Part shown: one piece after another, positions 42,163 to 51,971 of the stretch
How positions within the stretch are numbered: the stretch's first letter is position 1
Layout of the letters: each line of letters starts with the position of its first letter
Source: Nitrobacteraceae bacterium AZCC 1564
GTDB lineage: Bacteria; Pseudomonadota; Alphaproteobacteria; Rhizobiales; Xanthobacteraceae
Direction of reading: 5' to 3'
NCBI GenBank assembly: GCA_036924835.1
Contig: JBAGRR010000001.1
Coordinates: 1,240,001-1,304,000 of the forward strand
DNA: 64,000 nucleotides
Notes under the pieces: model-generated
Seen by the model: only the letters and a program-made list of their open reading frames with translations
The model's database searches: none
What the model was told of the DNA's origin: nothing
Translations under genes and position numbers: made by a program

Positions 42163-44373
42163 TCAGCCCTTCCCCGCCATATAATCGGGCAGCCAGCCCT
42201 CGAAGCCGGCTTTGAGCGAAGCGATCGACACAGGCGCTTCGCCTTCGATGGCGATGTCGTGCCCGCCGGTCTTGCCGATGACGTGACACGGCACATCCAC
42301 CGCCTTCAGCTTGCTCAGGACCGTCAGGAGATGGGCTTCCGGCACAGTCACCACGTAGCGGGCTTGATCCTCCCCGAACCAATACGCATGCGGGACAAGC
42401 TCCTCCGGCGGCGCGTCAAGGATCGCACCAATGCCGCTGGCCATGGCCATTTCGGCCAGCGCCACCAGCAGGCCACCGTCGGAGACGTCATGTACAGCGC
42501 TCGCCGTGCCGCCCTTAATCATTCCGCGAACGACATCGCCATTGCGCTTCTCGGTTGCAAGATCGACTGGGGGCGGAGCGCCTTCCTCACGGCCGCAGAT
42601 ATCCCGCAGGTACACCGACTGACCGAGCCATCCATGGGTGTCGCCAATCAGCAGAATGGCCTCGTCCGCGGCCTTGAATGCCACAGACGCGGACTTGGTG
42701 AAATCATCGAGCAGCCCCACCCCTCCGATCGAGGGCGTCGGCAGGATGCCGCGGCCGTTGGTCTCGTTGTAGAGCGACACGTTGCCTGACACGACGGGAA
42801 AATCCAAAGCGGTGCAGGCTTCAGCGATACCTTTCAGGCAGCCGACGAACTGGCCCATGATTTCGGGCCGCTCAGGATTGCCGAAATTCAGGTTGTCGGT
42901 GATGGCCAGCGGACGGCCACCAACCGCCGTAATGTTGCGCCAGGCCTCGGCCACCGCCTGCTTACCGCCCTCGAACGGGTCGGCCTCGCAATAGCGCGGA
43001 GTAACGTCGACGGTGAGCGCTAGTCCCTTCGGCCCATCCTGCACGCGCACGACGGCGGCATCGCCGCCGGGACGCTGCACGGTATTGCCGCCGATAACGT
43101 GATCATACTGCTCCCAAACCCAGCGCTTCGAGCACAATTCGGGTGTCGCGATTAGCTTTGAAAGAGCTTCGGAGTTCGAGAGCGGCGCCTTGACATCCTG
43201 CGCCCGGATTACCGGCAACTGCGGCGACGGCACATGAGGACGGTCGTAGACCGGCGCTTCGTCACCGAGCTCCTTGATCGGCAGATCGGCCATCACGCTG
43301 TCGCCGTGCTTGACGACAAAACGCTTGGATGGCGTGGTGTAACCCACTACCGCAAAATCAAGGCCCCACTTCTTGAAGATCGCTTCGGCCTCTTTTTCCT
43401 TTTCGGGCTTGAGCACCATGAGCATGCGCTCCTGGCTTTCCGAGAGCATCATCTCGTAGGCGCTCATCCCGGTTTCGCGCGTCGGCACGGAATCAAGATC
43501 AAGGTCGACGCCGAGATCGCCCTTCGCGCCCATTTCAACTGCTGAACAGGTCAGGCCTGCCGCCCCCATGTCCTGGATCGCGATTACGCAATCCGCTTCC
43601 ATGATTTCGAGGCACGCTTCCAGCAGAAGCTTTTCCGCGAACGGGTCGCCGACCTGTACGGTCGGGCGCTTTTCCTCGCTGGCATCGTCGAACTCGGCGG
43701 AAGCCATGGTCGCGCCGTGGATGCCGTCGCGCCCCGTCTTGGAGCCAAGATAGACGATCGGCATGTTCACGCCGCTCGCGGCCGCGTAGAAAATCTTGTC
43801 GGCTTCCGCGAGCCCCACAGCCATCGCATTGACGAGGATGTTGCCGTCGTAGCGCGTGTGGAAGCGCATCTGACCGCCAACGGTCGGCACGCCGAACGAA
43901 TTGCCATAACCGCCGATGCCTGCAACCACGCCGGACACCAGATGGCGCGTCTTCGGGTGCGATGGATCGCCAAAGCTCAGCGCGTTGAGGCATGCGATAG
44001 GCCGAGCGCCCATGGTAAAGACGTCGCGCAGGATGCCGCCGACACCCGTGGTCGCGCCCTGATATGGCTCGATGTAGCTGGGGTGATTGTGGCTCTCCAT
44101 CTTGAAGACCACCGCAAGCCCGTCGCCAATATCGATCACGCCGGCGTTTTCACCGGGTCCCTGGATCACCCACGGCGCCTTGGTCGGCAGACCGCGCAAA
44201 TGGATGCGCGAGGACTTGTACGAGCAGTGCTCGTTCCACATCGCCGAGAAGATGCCCAGTTCCGTGAAGCTCGGAACGCGCCCGATCAGTTTGAGAATGC
44301 GCTCGTACTCATCCGGCTTGAGGCCGTGGCTGGCGACGAGTTCGGGGGTGATCTTGGGTTCGTTGGAAATCAT
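42163..44373 (-). CDS. purL: Phosphoribosylformylglycinamidine synthase, large subunit
   Basis: The 736-residue protein is the small PurL that needs PurS and PurQ partners, both encoded 4-9 kb away. [20 protein letters not shown] and [37 protein letters not shown] provide the catalytic and ATP regions; two repeated AIRS-like halves follow. It converts FGAR to FGAM with ammonia channelled from PurQ. In related genomes it follows purQ directly; here a chemoreceptor and a binding-protein gene intervene. Confidence 0.96.
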   Translation of the reverse strand: MISNEPKITPELVASHGLKPDEYERILKLIGRVPSFTELGIFSAMWNEHCSYKSSRIHLRGLPTKAPWVIQGPGENAGVIDIGDGLAVVFKMESHNHPSYIEPYQGATTGVGGILRDVFTMGARPIACLNALSFGDPSHPKTRHLVSGVVAGIGGYGNSFGVPTVGGQMRFHTRYDGNILVNAMAVGLAEADKIFYAAASGVNMPIVYLGSKTGRDGIHGATMASAEFDDASEEKRPTVQVGDPFAEKLLLEACLEIMEADCVIAIQDMGAAGLTCSAVEMGAKGDLGVDLDLDSVPTRETGMSAYEMMLSESQERMLMVLKPEKEKEAEAIFKKWGLDFAVVGYTTPSKRFVVKHGDSVMADLPIKELGDEAPVYDRPHVPSPQLPVIRAQDVKAPLSNSEALSKLIATPELCSKRWVWEQYDHVIGGNTVQRPGGDAAVVRVQDGPKGLALTVDVTPRYCEADPFEGGKQAVAEAWRNITAVGGRPLAITDNLNFGNPERPEIMGQFVGCLKGIAEACTALDFPVVSGNVSLYNETNGRGILPTPSIGGVGLLDDFTKSASVAFKAADEAILLIGDTHGWLGQSVYLRDICGREEGAPPPVDLATEKRNGDVVRGMIKGGTASAVHDVSDGGLLVALAEMAMASGIGAILDAPPEELVPHAYWFGEDQARYVVTVPEAHLLTVLSKLKAVDVPCHVIGKTGGHDIAIEGEAPVSIASLKAGFEGWLPDYMAGKG

Positions 44374-44689
44374 GAGCTCGCGGGGTGCTGTGGAAGCCCC
44401 TGTTTACGGAGAACAACGCAGGGCGGAAAGGGCTTTTTGGTGGTCAGTTTGCAGGCGGCGGCCAAAGCTGGGGACAGCCGTGGACACCCTTTTTCCGGCT
44501 CAGGAGTAACCGGGAACACCGTATTTAGAGTGCATTAACCAAAGCGCAATAACCATTCATTTGCCAGCGCTTGACCGTGTTCTGGCATTTCAGATCAGCC
44601 CTTTCCATCCGGATAGTGTGGCCTAGCCCCGCCTTGATCGGGTGGCGCCGTGCGACCACGCATTCCCTCGCCATGCAGGTCCCGTTGCC
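44374..44689. other. Divergent intergenic region purL / chemoreceptor, no gene recognised
   Basis: This 316-bp stretch separates purL from the globin-coupled chemoreceptor. It contains no supported ORF, no hairpin element and no clear operator; presumably it holds the two promoters. Confidence 0.5.
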
Positions 44690-46039
44690 ATGAATTCCTC
44701 CGATACCCTCGCGACCAGAATTGCCTTCAACAGCATCGACGAGGCTTCGCGCGCGGCGCTCCGCGACGTTCGCCCAGTGGCAATGAAGGCTCTGCCCGGC
44801 ATCCTCGATGCCTTCTACGTGTCGATTTCCGAGTTTCCGGACGTACAGAAGCTGTTTCCGCGCCCGGAAATCGTCGCTCGCGCCAAGGCCGCCCAGCTTA
44901 GCCATTGGGACATGATCCTGTCGGCCAAATTTGACGATGCCTACGTGCGATCCGTGACGCGGATTGGAGAAAGCCACCATCGTCTCGGTCTCGAACCACG
45001 CTGGTACATCGGCGGCTACAAGAAGATCATCAGCGGCTTGATCACCCACATCGAAACGACCGTCACGTCTCGTTTCCCGGGCCGCGCGCTGTATGAAAAG
45101 AAGGCGAAGATCATCGACGCCGTTGTTGGCGCCGCATTGCTCGACATGGACTTCGCGATTTCGGTGTATCTCGACGCGGGCAAGCGCGACAAGCGCAACG
45201 CCTTGGAAGGCTTGGCGGGGCAGTTCGAACAAAGCATCGCTCACATCGTAGAGCAGGTCGGCTCGATGTCAGAAAGCCTCAAATCCGCAGCCGATACTTT
45301 GAAAGCAACAGCAGAAGAAACCCGCACGCTGTCGACCTCTGTTGCCGCAACCTCCGAGCAAGCATCGACAAATGTGCAATCTGTCGCATCCGGCACCGAG
45401 GAAATGGGCTCGTCGGTTTCCGAAATCTCCCGACAGGTTCAGGAGTCACTGAAGGTCGCGAACGACGCCGTCAAGCAAGCCGAAAGCACCAATGGCCGCA
45501 TTGCCGACCTCAGCAACGCCGCCAGCCGCATCGGCGACGTGATCAAGATCATCAGCGCGATTGCCGAGCAGACCAATCTGCTTGCGCTCAATGCGACAAT
45601 CGAAGCCGCACGCGCTGGCGAAGCGGGTAAGGGTTTCGCCGTCGTTGCGCAGGAGGTGAAGGCCCTCGCCTCCCAAACCGCGAAAGCGACCGAAGAGATC
45701 ACCACGCAGATCAACGAGATGCAGGCTTCGACCGGTGAAACCGTCACCGCCATCTCCGAGATCGGCACTACGATCGGCTTCATCTCCAAAATTGCCAATG
45801 CGATCTTCGAGGCTGTCGATCAGCAGGATGCTGTCACCAAGGAAATCGCGCGTAATATTCACGTGGCTGCGACGGGATCCTCAGAGGTTGCCGCGAACAT
45901 CGTTCGGGTCAACAAGGGTGCAGAAGAGACCGGACACGCCGCCGCAAACGTCCATGACTCCGCGATCTCACTCACAAAAGAAAACCAGCAGTTGCGCACC
46001 GAGGTCGACAAATTCCTCAAGACGCTGCGGACGGCGTGA
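44690..46039 (+). CDS. Soluble globin-coupled methyl-accepting chemotaxis protein
   Basis: The 449-residue protein starts at the ATG at 44690. Residues 1 to about 165 are a globin-coupled sensor domain; [24 protein letters not shown] holds the proximal heme His. Residues about 190-449 are an MCP signalling domain with the hairpin tip [36 protein letters not shown]. There is no membrane segment, so it is a cytoplasmic oxygen or gas sensor of the HemAT kind, feeding CheA. No che genes are near. It lies between purL and purQ. Confidence 0.92.
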   Translation: MNSSDTLATRIAFNSIDEASRAALRDVRPVAMKALPGILDAFYVSISEFPDVQKLFPRPEIVARAKAAQLSHWDMILSAKFDDAYVRSVTRIGESHHRLGLEPRWYIGGYKKIISGLITHIETTVTSRFPGRALYEKKAKIIDAVVGAALLDMDFAISVYLDAGKRDKRNALEGLAGQFEQSIAHIVEQVGSMSESLKSAADTLKATAEETRTLSTSVAATSEQASTNVQSVASGTEEMGSSVSEISRQVQESLKVANDAVKQAESTNGRIADLSNAASRIGDVIKIISAIAEQTNLLALNATIEAARAGEAGKGFAVVAQEVKALASQTAKATEEITTQINEMQASTGETVTAISEIGTTIGFISKIANAIFEAVDQQDAVTKEIARNIHVAATGSSEVAANIVRVNKGAEETGHAAANVHDSAISLTKENQQLRTEVDKFLKTLRTA

Positions 46040-46069
46040 ACACCCAACGTCCCGATCCTCCGACGAGGG

Positions 46070-46238
46070 CTAGTGCGCTGGTTTGACGTTCGTACCGGCA
46101 CTGCGGCGCGTCCTCAGTACGAACGTCAAATCCAAAAAGCGCACTAGCTTTATAGAATTGCTAGTGTCCCTCCTGGTTCTAACGTTCGCAGACGAGAGTG
46201 CTGCAAAGTGATACGAACGTTAGAAACGGGGACACTAG
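46070..46238. repeat. Paired-hairpin element, subfamily C (169 bp)
   Basis: Hairpin 1 (46070-46147) has CTAGTGCGC outer arms and a TTTGACGTTCGTAC inner stem. Hairpin 2 (46161-46238) has CTAGTGTCCC outer arms and a TTCTAACGTTCG inner stem. Bulges again face the linker CTTTATAGAATTG. The stems differ from subfamilies A and B while size and architecture are the same. It lies between the convergent chemoreceptor and binding-protein genes. Confidence 0.9.
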
Positions 46239-46455
46239 GGTTTACAGACCGCACGGCTATGGTTTTAAGCCTCTGACGAATTTTGCGGAGGCTTTCGGTA
46301 AACATCGCGACGCCCGGCGCCGACCGGGCCCACCTCCATCTCTTCATCCCGACGGAAGCGGCACCCCGGTCACGAGCGGCAGGCCTCTCTTCACGTTCTC
46401 CGGCCCCATCAAGCGCGTGAAGACGCGTGGATCAGAACCGGTTAGCCCGGAATAA

Positions 46456-48063
46456 TCACTGCATACTGACCAAGGTCATGTCGAGAAACCACGACTGCGG
46501 TGAGACGAAGCCTTTGACCTTCGTGCTCATCGCCCGCGGATTGAGATCGTGGACGATGTAGAGCCAAGGCGGATTGTCCACGAGCCGTTCGTGCGCTTTG
46601 CGGGTGGCCGCCGCAATCACCTTCGGGTCGGCGGCAGCCGCGAGAGTCTTCAAGGCGTCTTCAAACCCGTCATCCTTCCATTGTTCGAAGTTGAAGCCAT
46701 TCGGCGAGAAATTAGCCGCAGCAAAATAACGCGCCATGATGCCAGAATCCGACGACGGCGAACTGATGTTGAGCGCCATTGCGCCTTTCAAACTCGGACT
46801 GTCCGGCGTTGCGCGGGCAGCCGTCAGTAGCACCTGCCATTCGACCACATCGAATTCGACATCGACACCGCAGGCCTCCTTGAGATTTTGCTGGAGGAAT
46901 TCGTTCATCGGCAACGGCAACATCTGTCCCGATCCCGAACTCGAGATCAGCACCTTGAACGATAGCGGCTTGGCAGCTGAATAGCCTGCTTCCGCAAGCA
47001 GCGCCTTGCCCTTGGCGGGATCGAATTTGTAACGATTGACTGGCGTGCCGAAGTTGGGATCGCTGGTCTTGAGCCATCCAGCTGATGGCTCCGCGGTACC
47101 ACCGACAAGCGCGATGAGTCCTTCGCGGTCCACGCAGTAGTTAACCGCCTGACGAACCTTGACATCTTTGAACGGACTGTTCGTCGCGCCGATGTTGTAG
47201 AACCACGGCCAGACATGCGGATAGGATCCCGTGGTAATGTTGAAGCCGGCGGTTTTCAGCGATGCAATGCCATCCGCTGGCGGCACCTCGATCCAGTCGA
47301 CCTGGCCTGAACGTAGCGCGGCCAGCCGCGCATTGGCCTCGGGGATTGGCATCAGCACGATGTTATCAACCTTGGCCTTCTTGGCAGCATCCCAATAGCC
47401 ATCGAAGCGCGCGAGTTCGACCCGTTCACGCGGCACTATCTTGGTAATGCGGAACGGACCAGTGCCCGCTGCAGGCAGCAGCGCGACTTTGCTCCAGTCG
47501 CGACCCGCCTTTTCGAACGACGCCGGCGATGTGAAAAGCAGATAGACCGCCATGTATGGAAAGTAAGACGCGGCCGCGGTTGTCGTTATCGAAACCGTGA
47601 AGTCGTCGACCTTCTTGTAGGAGCCCATCAACGGCACGCGCGCCCGCGACATGGCCGAACTCGGCGCCTCAAACTGCGGGCTATCATTCTTGAAATAACG
47701 ATCGAGATTCCAGATCACGGCATCTGCGTTGAAGTCTGTGCCATCATGAAATTTCACGCCATGGCGCAGATGAAAGATCCAGGTCTTGTTGTCGTCAGAC
47801 GCCTGCTCCCATTTTTCCGCCAGTCCAGGACGCAGGATTGCCAGCTGATCAGTCTTGGCGAGGTCCCATAACACCAGTCCTTCGAAGATTGGATAACCGA
47901 GGAAGCGCATGCCCTCGAATCCGTTATTTGGAAGGCCGGTTGCGGTGGGAATATCGGCCGCTGTCATGGCGATCCGCAATGTGCTTTCAGCCATTGCCGG
48001 CTGAGATGAAACACCAAGAGCGGCTGCGAAGGCTAAGGCGTAACAGGCTGAATACTTGAACAT
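46456..48063 (-). CDS. Peptide/solute ABC transporter substrate-binding protein (SBP family 5)
   Basis: The ATG at 48063 with GGGAGA 5-10 nt before it gives 535 residues: signal peptide ending PAMA, then TLRIAMTAADIPTATGLPNNGFEG. WIFHLRHGVKFHDGTDFNADAVIWNLDRYF is the family 5 signature region. Ligands of this family are oligopeptides, nickel, glutathione or other solutes and cannot be told here. No permease or ATPase genes are adjacent, so it is an orphan binding protein. It sits between purL and purQ. Confidence 0.9.
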   Translation of the reverse strand: MFKYSACYALAFAAALGVSSQPAMAESTLRIAMTAADIPTATGLPNNGFEGMRFLGYPIFEGLVLWDLAKTDQLAILRPGLAEKWEQASDDNKTWIFHLRHGVKFHDGTDFNADAVIWNLDRYFKNDSPQFEAPSSAMSRARVPLMGSYKKVDDFTVSITTTAAASYFPYMAVYLLFTSPASFEKAGRDWSKVALLPAAGTGPFRITKIVPRERVELARFDGYWDAAKKAKVDNIVLMPIPEANARLAALRSGQVDWIEVPPADGIASLKTAGFNITTGSYPHVWPWFYNIGATNSPFKDVKVRQAVNYCVDREGLIALVGGTAEPSAGWLKTSDPNFGTPVNRYKFDPAKGKALLAEAGYSAAKPLSFKVLISSSGSGQMLPLPMNEFLQQNLKEACGVDVEFDVVEWQVLLTAARATPDSPSLKGAMALNISSPSSDSGIMARYFAAANFSPNGFNFEQWKDDGFEDALKTLAAAADPKVIAAATRKAHERLVDNPPWLYIVHDLNPRAMSTKVKGFVSPQSWFLDMTLVSMQ

Positions 48064-48117
48064 GTGATCTCCCACAGCGCGATTGGACAAAATCACTCGA
48101 CAGGCTGCGGGAACTTA

Positions 48118-48297
48118 ATGAGCAAGTTTCAGGCCAGCGCGGCTCAGAGCAGTGCCGTCGATCATGCTGAATTTTTCAGCTATTCGGAAACCATCGCCAA
48201 CGAGGAAGAACAGCGGCTTATCGGGTTCGATGACCGTCGCCCGGTCACCCTCGCGCACGGCTTGCGACAGTTTCAGGCAACATGCTTTGCGATGTGA
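48118..48297 (+). CDS. Possible small ORF, 59 residues, unknown
   Basis: An ATG at 48118 preceded by GGGAAC opens a 59-codon frame (MSKFQASAAQSSAVDHAEFF ...) rich in Gln, Ala and Glu. Codon use is moderately like that of the neighbours and no domain is recognised. It fills the 345-bp gap between the divergent start of the binding-protein gene and the purQ stop, which otherwise holds nothing identifiable. Confidence 0.3.
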   Translation: MSKFQASAAQSSAVDHAEFFSYSETIANEEEQRLIGFDDRRPVTLAHGLRQFQATCFAM

Positions 48298-48408
48298 ACG
48301 CCCGCTCCGGCGTTATGCCCCGAATTCAGGCACGCGGCCTAAACCATGCTCCACCGCGGTCCTATGGCCATTGCTGCGCTGACAAAGTCACGCTTAAGAT
48401 AGGTCAGA

Positions 48409-49110
48409 TTACGCAGCGCGCTTCAAGTGTTCGGCGAGACCAGCGAACAATCCGCGGCCATCGGTGCATCCCATGATGTCTTCAACGTGGTTCTCAGGAT
48501 GCGGCATCATGCCGAGGACGTTGCCCTTCTCATTGACGATGCCCGCGATCGAAGCGGCTGCGCCATTGATGTTGTGCGTGTCGCCGACTTCGCCGTCAGG
48601 CGAACAGTAGCGATAGAGCACACGGCCGTCACCTTCCAGGCGGCGGATAGTCTCTTCGTCGGCGGCATAATTTCCTTCGCCATGCGCCACCGGCACGCGG
48701 ATCACCTGCCCTGCATTGTAGCCGCGTGTGAACGGCGTATCGGAACGCTCGACGCGAAGGTACACATCGCGGCAAATGAACTTGAGCTGCGCATTGCGCA
48801 TCAACACGCCGGGCAATAGGCCGGACTCGCACAGGATCTGGAAACCGTTGCAAACCCCGAGCACAAGACCACCTGCAGCGGCGTGAGCCCGCACCGCGTC
48901 CATCACAGGCGCGCGTGCGGCAATCGCCCCACATCGCAGATAGTCCCCGTAAGAAAATCCGCCCGGGACCACGACTAGATCCGTCCCTTTCGGCAGGGAC
49001 GTCTCGGCGTGCCAGACCATCGCGGCATCGTTGCCGGACGCCAGCTTCAGCGCCCGCGCCATATCACGTTCACGGTTGATGCCTGGAAAGACGAGAATGG
49101 CTGATTTCAT
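48409..49110 (-). CDS. purQ: Phosphoribosylformylglycinamidine synthase, glutaminase subunit
   Basis: The 233-residue class I glutamine amidotransferase has the nucleophile Cys in [40 protein letters not shown] at the oxyanion strand and the catalytic His/Glu in [14 protein letters not shown]. It releases ammonia from glutamine for PurL. Upstream, toward purS, lie two repeat elements and a gene on the opposite strand. Confidence 0.96.
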   Translation of the reverse strand: MKSAILVFPGINRERDMARALKLASGNDAAMVWHAETSLPKGTDLVVVPGGFSYGDYLRCGAIAARAPVMDAVRAHAAAGGLVLGVCNGFQILCESGLLPGVLMRNAQLKFICRDVYLRVERSDTPFTRGYNAGQVIRVPVAHGEGNYAADEETIRRLEGDGRVLYRYCSPDGEVGDTHNINGAAASIAGIVNEKGNVLGMMPHPENHVEDIMGCTDGRGLFAGLAEHLKRAA

Positions 49111-49123
49111 CGAGGTTCCGATC

Positions 49124-49289
49124 CTAGTGTGGCGTCTCGCAATTGCCGATCACTCTTGCGGCTCGTCTCTTATCGGCAATTGCGAGACAAAGCCACACTA
49201 GCATTTTGATTCTGCTAGTGTCCTTTCGTCTCCGAATAACCGTGCGAGCGCGCCGCAAACCGATCGGTTATTCGGAGACGGGACACTAG
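49124..49289. repeat. Paired-hairpin element, subfamily D (166 bp)
   Basis: Hairpin 1 (49124-49201) has CTAGTGTGGC outer arms and a GTCTCGCAATTGCCGAT inner stem. Hairpin 2 (49215-49289) has CTAGTGTCC outer arms and a CGTCTCCGAATAACCG inner stem. The stem sequences share nothing with the other subfamilies except CTAGTG, yet the 3-nt bulges (AAA and TTT) still face the linker. It shares its last CTAG with the next element. Confidence 0.92.
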
Positions 49290-49453
49290 TGGTCCGATTC
49301 TAGCGTTCGCATCCTGTCTCGTTTGGCACTCTTGCGAACGTTAGAATCGAAGGACCACTGACAAATATATAATTTGAGTGGAGCTTTTGGATTTGACGTT
49401 CGCATCACGAACTCGCGACAAACAGAGGGCGAACGTCAAATCCACTCCACTAG
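49286..49453. repeat. Paired-hairpin element, subfamily B (168 bp)
   Basis: Hairpin 1 (49286-49359) has the GATTCTAGCGTTCGC stem and hairpin 2 (49376-49453) the GGATTTGACGTTCGC stem, with the linker ACAAATATATAATTT. Both inner stems read GTTCGC where the other B copies read ATTCGC, and both arms of hairpin 2 carry the change, so pairing is preserved by paired substitution. Confidence 0.92.
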
Positions 49454-49574
49454 CCGCGCGTGCGTCGCGCCTTGGCATGACTTACCCATTTGAGGGGGCA
49501 TTTTCCAGTGTTAGCTTGGCCGTCCAGTACTGCAAAATCGTGCTGACCAACAGGAAAACAGGGGATGGAAACAA

Positions 49575-50606
49575 ATGGATAATGACCGCCGCAAATTCCT
49601 GAAGTCCTCCGCCGCCGGTGTGGTCGCCGGTGGCCTGCTCTCCACCAGCGCCCGCGACGCCTTCGCCCAGGCCAAAGGCCCCGCCCCCGCGCCCAACCAG
49701 CCGCCGAAGCTGGAAACCACCAAGAATATGACGTTCGCAATGCTGCAGACCCCGACGGGACTGGCGCTCGGCGTCCGCACCGACAAGGGCATTGTGAATG
49801 TGTCGGCGGCTGAACAGGTCTTCAAGCTCGGCGCGCCTCTCTCCACCGATGAGGTGATCAGCGGCGAATATAATGCTGCCGCGCTCAAGGCGACCATCGA
49901 GAAAGCGAAAGCCGCTGGCGATAAATATCTGGTTGCGGAGAAATCTGCCAAGTTCGCGCCCTGCGTCACAGAGCCCAGCAAAATCATTTGTGTGGGCCTG
50001 AACTACAAAGCGCACGCGGCGGAAGCCAACGAGAAGCTCCCCAAGGAGCCCATCCTGTTCAACAAATACAGCTCCACCCTCAACCATCACGGCGGCACGA
50101 TCGCCGTCTCGAAGGAACCCGGCAAGAACTTCGACTACGAGACCGAACTGGTCGCGGTGATCGGTAAGACGGCCCGCAACGTCAGCGAAGGAGACGCGCT
50201 TGATTACGTGTTCGGTTACTGCACCGGTCAGGACTTCTCCGAACGCGATCAGCAGATGCGCTCGAGTCAGTGGATGCTCGGCAAAACCGGTGACGGCTGG
50301 GGGCCGATCGGTCCATGGCTGGTCACTGGCGATCAGGTCGATCCGGAAAACCTGAACCTGAAGACCCTGGTCAACGGCGAGCAGCGCCAATCCGCCAACA
50401 CCAAGAACATGATCTTCAGCGTCAGGAAGCTCGTCAGCTACGCCTCACGATACATGACCCTTGAGCCCGGCGACCTGATTTTCACTGGCACGCCGGAAGG
50501 CGTGATCCTTGGCTATCCACCCGAGAAACGCGTGTGGCTGAAGGCTGGCGACAAGATCGTCTCCAGCATCGACAAGCTCGGCGATCTCGAATTCACCTTG
50601 ACCTGA
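49575..50606 (+). CDS. Tat-exported fumarylacetoacetate hydrolase family protein
   Basis: The 343-residue protein begins DRRKFLKSSAAGVVAGGLLS, a twin-arginine signal, with likely cleavage after FAQ. The C-terminal FAH domain has IICVGLNYKAHAAEAN, FNKYSSTLNHHGGTI, FDYETELVAVIGKTARNV and PGDLIFTGTPEGV, with the metal-binding Glu residues of the fold (EAN, the E of FDYETEL). Most FAH proteins are cytoplasmic hydrolases or decarboxylases; a Tat signal implies a folded, metal-loaded periplasmic enzyme. The substrate is unknown. It reads against the surrounding pur genes. Confidence 0.9.
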   Translation: MDNDRRKFLKSSAAGVVAGGLLSTSARDAFAQAKGPAPAPNQPPKLETTKNMTFAMLQTPTGLALGVRTDKGIVNVSAAEQVFKLGAPLSTDEVISGEYNAAALKATIEKAKAAGDKYLVAEKSAKFAPCVTEPSKIICVGLNYKAHAAEANEKLPKEPILFNKYSSTLNHHGGTIAVSKEPGKNFDYETELVAVIGKTARNVSEGDALDYVFGYCTGQDFSERDQQMRSSQWMLGKTGDGWGPIGPWLVTGDQVDPENLNLKTLVNGEQRQSANTKNMIFSVRKLVSYASRYMTLEPGDLIFTGTPEGVILGYPPEKRVWLKAGDKIVSSIDKLGDLEFTLT

Positions 50607-50619
50607 GATCACCCAAAAC

Positions 50620-50649
50620 AAAACCACCGGCCGCGCGGCCGGTGGTTTT
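50620..50649. terminator. Bidirectional terminator between FAH gene and purS
   Basis: A 14-bp stem with the right arm CGGCCGGTGGTTTT, ending in A4/T4, lies between the convergent FAH and purS genes, with a 2-nt centre. Confidence 0.88.
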
Positions 50650-50668
50650 CATTTGAAATCACTGAAAA

Positions 50669-50908
50669 TCAGACGATGTCGACGCGGTAGTTCTCGATCA
50701 CCGTATTCGCCAGCAGCTTGTCGGCCGCAGCCTTCAGCGCCTCTTCGGCTTTTGCCTTGTCAGCAACGGCAAGCTCGATATCGAACACTTTGCCTTGACG
50801 AACGCTAGCGATGCCATCGACCCCAAGGGACTTCAAAGCGCCTTCAATGGCTTTTCCCTGCGGATCGAGAATGCCGTTCTTCAGCGTAACGGTAACACGT
50901 GCCTTCAT
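50669..50908 (-). CDS. purS: Phosphoribosylformylglycinamidine synthase subunit PurS
   Basis: From the ATG at 50908, 5 bp after purC, the product has 79 residues: MKARVTVTLKNGILDPQGKAIEGALKSLGVDGIASVRQGKVFDIELA, the standard PurS sequence. It bridges PurL and PurQ in the FGAM synthase complex. The open frame extends further upstream but inside purC, so the ATG is preferred. Confidence 0.95.
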   Translation of the reverse strand: MKARVTVTLKNGILDPQGKAIEGALKSLGVDGIASVRQGKVFDIELAVADKAKAEEALKAAADKLLANTVIENYRVDIV

Positions 50909-50913
50909 CGCGA

Positions 50914-51681
50914 TCAGCTCTTCACCAGCACCGGACCGGAGCCAGCCGGACGCTCGTTTTCGATCAGGATGCCGAGACGCTTCGCAACTTCGGTGTACGC
51001 TTCGAGTAAGCCACCGAGATCGCGGCGGAAGCGATCCTTGTCGAGCTTCTCGTTCGACTTGATGTCCCACAGGCGGCATGAGTCGGGAGAAATTTCATCG
51101 GCGACGATGATGCGCATCATGTCGTTTTCGAACAGACGTCCGCATTCCATCTTGAAATCTACAAGACGGATGCCGATGCCGAGAAACAGTCCGGTCAGGA
51201 AGTCGTTGACGCGGATGGCCAGCGCCATCATGTCGTCGATCTCCTGCGGCGTGGCCCAGCCGAACGCCGTGATGTGCTCTTCCGAGACCATCGGATCGCC
51301 GAGCTGATCGTTCTTGTAATAGAACTCGATAATCGAACGCGGCAGCTGGGTGCCTTCCTCGATCCCAAGGCGTTGCGACAGCGAGCCTGCAGCAACATTG
51401 CGCACCACAACCTCGAGCGGCACGATCTCGACCTCGCGGATCAATTGCTCGCGCATGTTGAGACGCTTGATGAAGTGCGTCGGTACACCAATGTCGTTCA
51501 GGTGCTGGAAGACGTATTCCGAAATCCGGTTGTTGAGGACGCCCTTGCCCTCGATCACCTGGTGTTTCTTGGCATTGAACGCGGTGGCGTCGTCCTTGAA
51601 GTGCTGAATCAGGGTGCCGGGTTCGGGTCCTTCATAAAGAACCTTGCCCTTGCCTTCGTAAATGCGACGCCGACGGCTCAT
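50914..51681 (-). CDS. purC: Phosphoribosylaminoimidazole-succinocarboxamide synthase
   Basis: The start at 51681 gives [36 protein letters not shown], the usual start of the alphaproteobacterial PurC; an in-frame ATG ten codons earlier is less likely. The 255 residues include [37 protein letters not shown] and [18 protein letters not shown]. It joins aspartate to CAIR. It is the first gene of the purC-purS unit. Confidence 0.96.
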   Translation of the reverse strand: MSRRRRIYEGKGKVLYEGPEPGTLIQHFKDDATAFNAKKHQVIEGKGVLNNRISEYVFQHLNDIGVPTHFIKRLNMREQLIREVEIVPLEVVVRNVAAGSLSQRLGIEEGTQLPRSIIEFYYKNDQLGDPMVSEEHITAFGWATPQEIDDMMALAIRVNDFLTGLFLGIGIRLVDFKMECGRLFENDMMRIIVADEISPDSCRLWDIKSNEKLDKDRFRRDLGGLLEAYTEVAKRLGILIENERPAGSGPVLVKS

Positions 51682-51971
51682 AGGGATGTACCGTGTGTTG
51701 TTAAAATCCATGGATTGAGATGCTCCGGGTGATTACGCGACCCGCGGCGGAGCTGCCACGAAGCCCAGAATCGCGAAACAAATAGCGAACTGGTCTCTCA
51801 GGCAACCTAACCTATTGATCTGGCCGATACAACGTAATGACTGGGGTTTTACCGGCCAGTTTGATCCCTCCTGCGACCTCTGGTCCGTTGCCTTCGGGGT
51901 CCCACCAACGGTATCCAAAGGCCTCGCGCAGCCGGGCCCGGCGGCGCAATTTCAGCTGATGGAACAGATAT

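Noticed and set aside
46239-46455. ORF on the plus strand between a repeat and the binding-protein gene
   Set aside because: It begins inside the repeat and encodes a basic, proline-rich sequence with no family match and no ribosome site; the 217-bp stretch is left without a gene.
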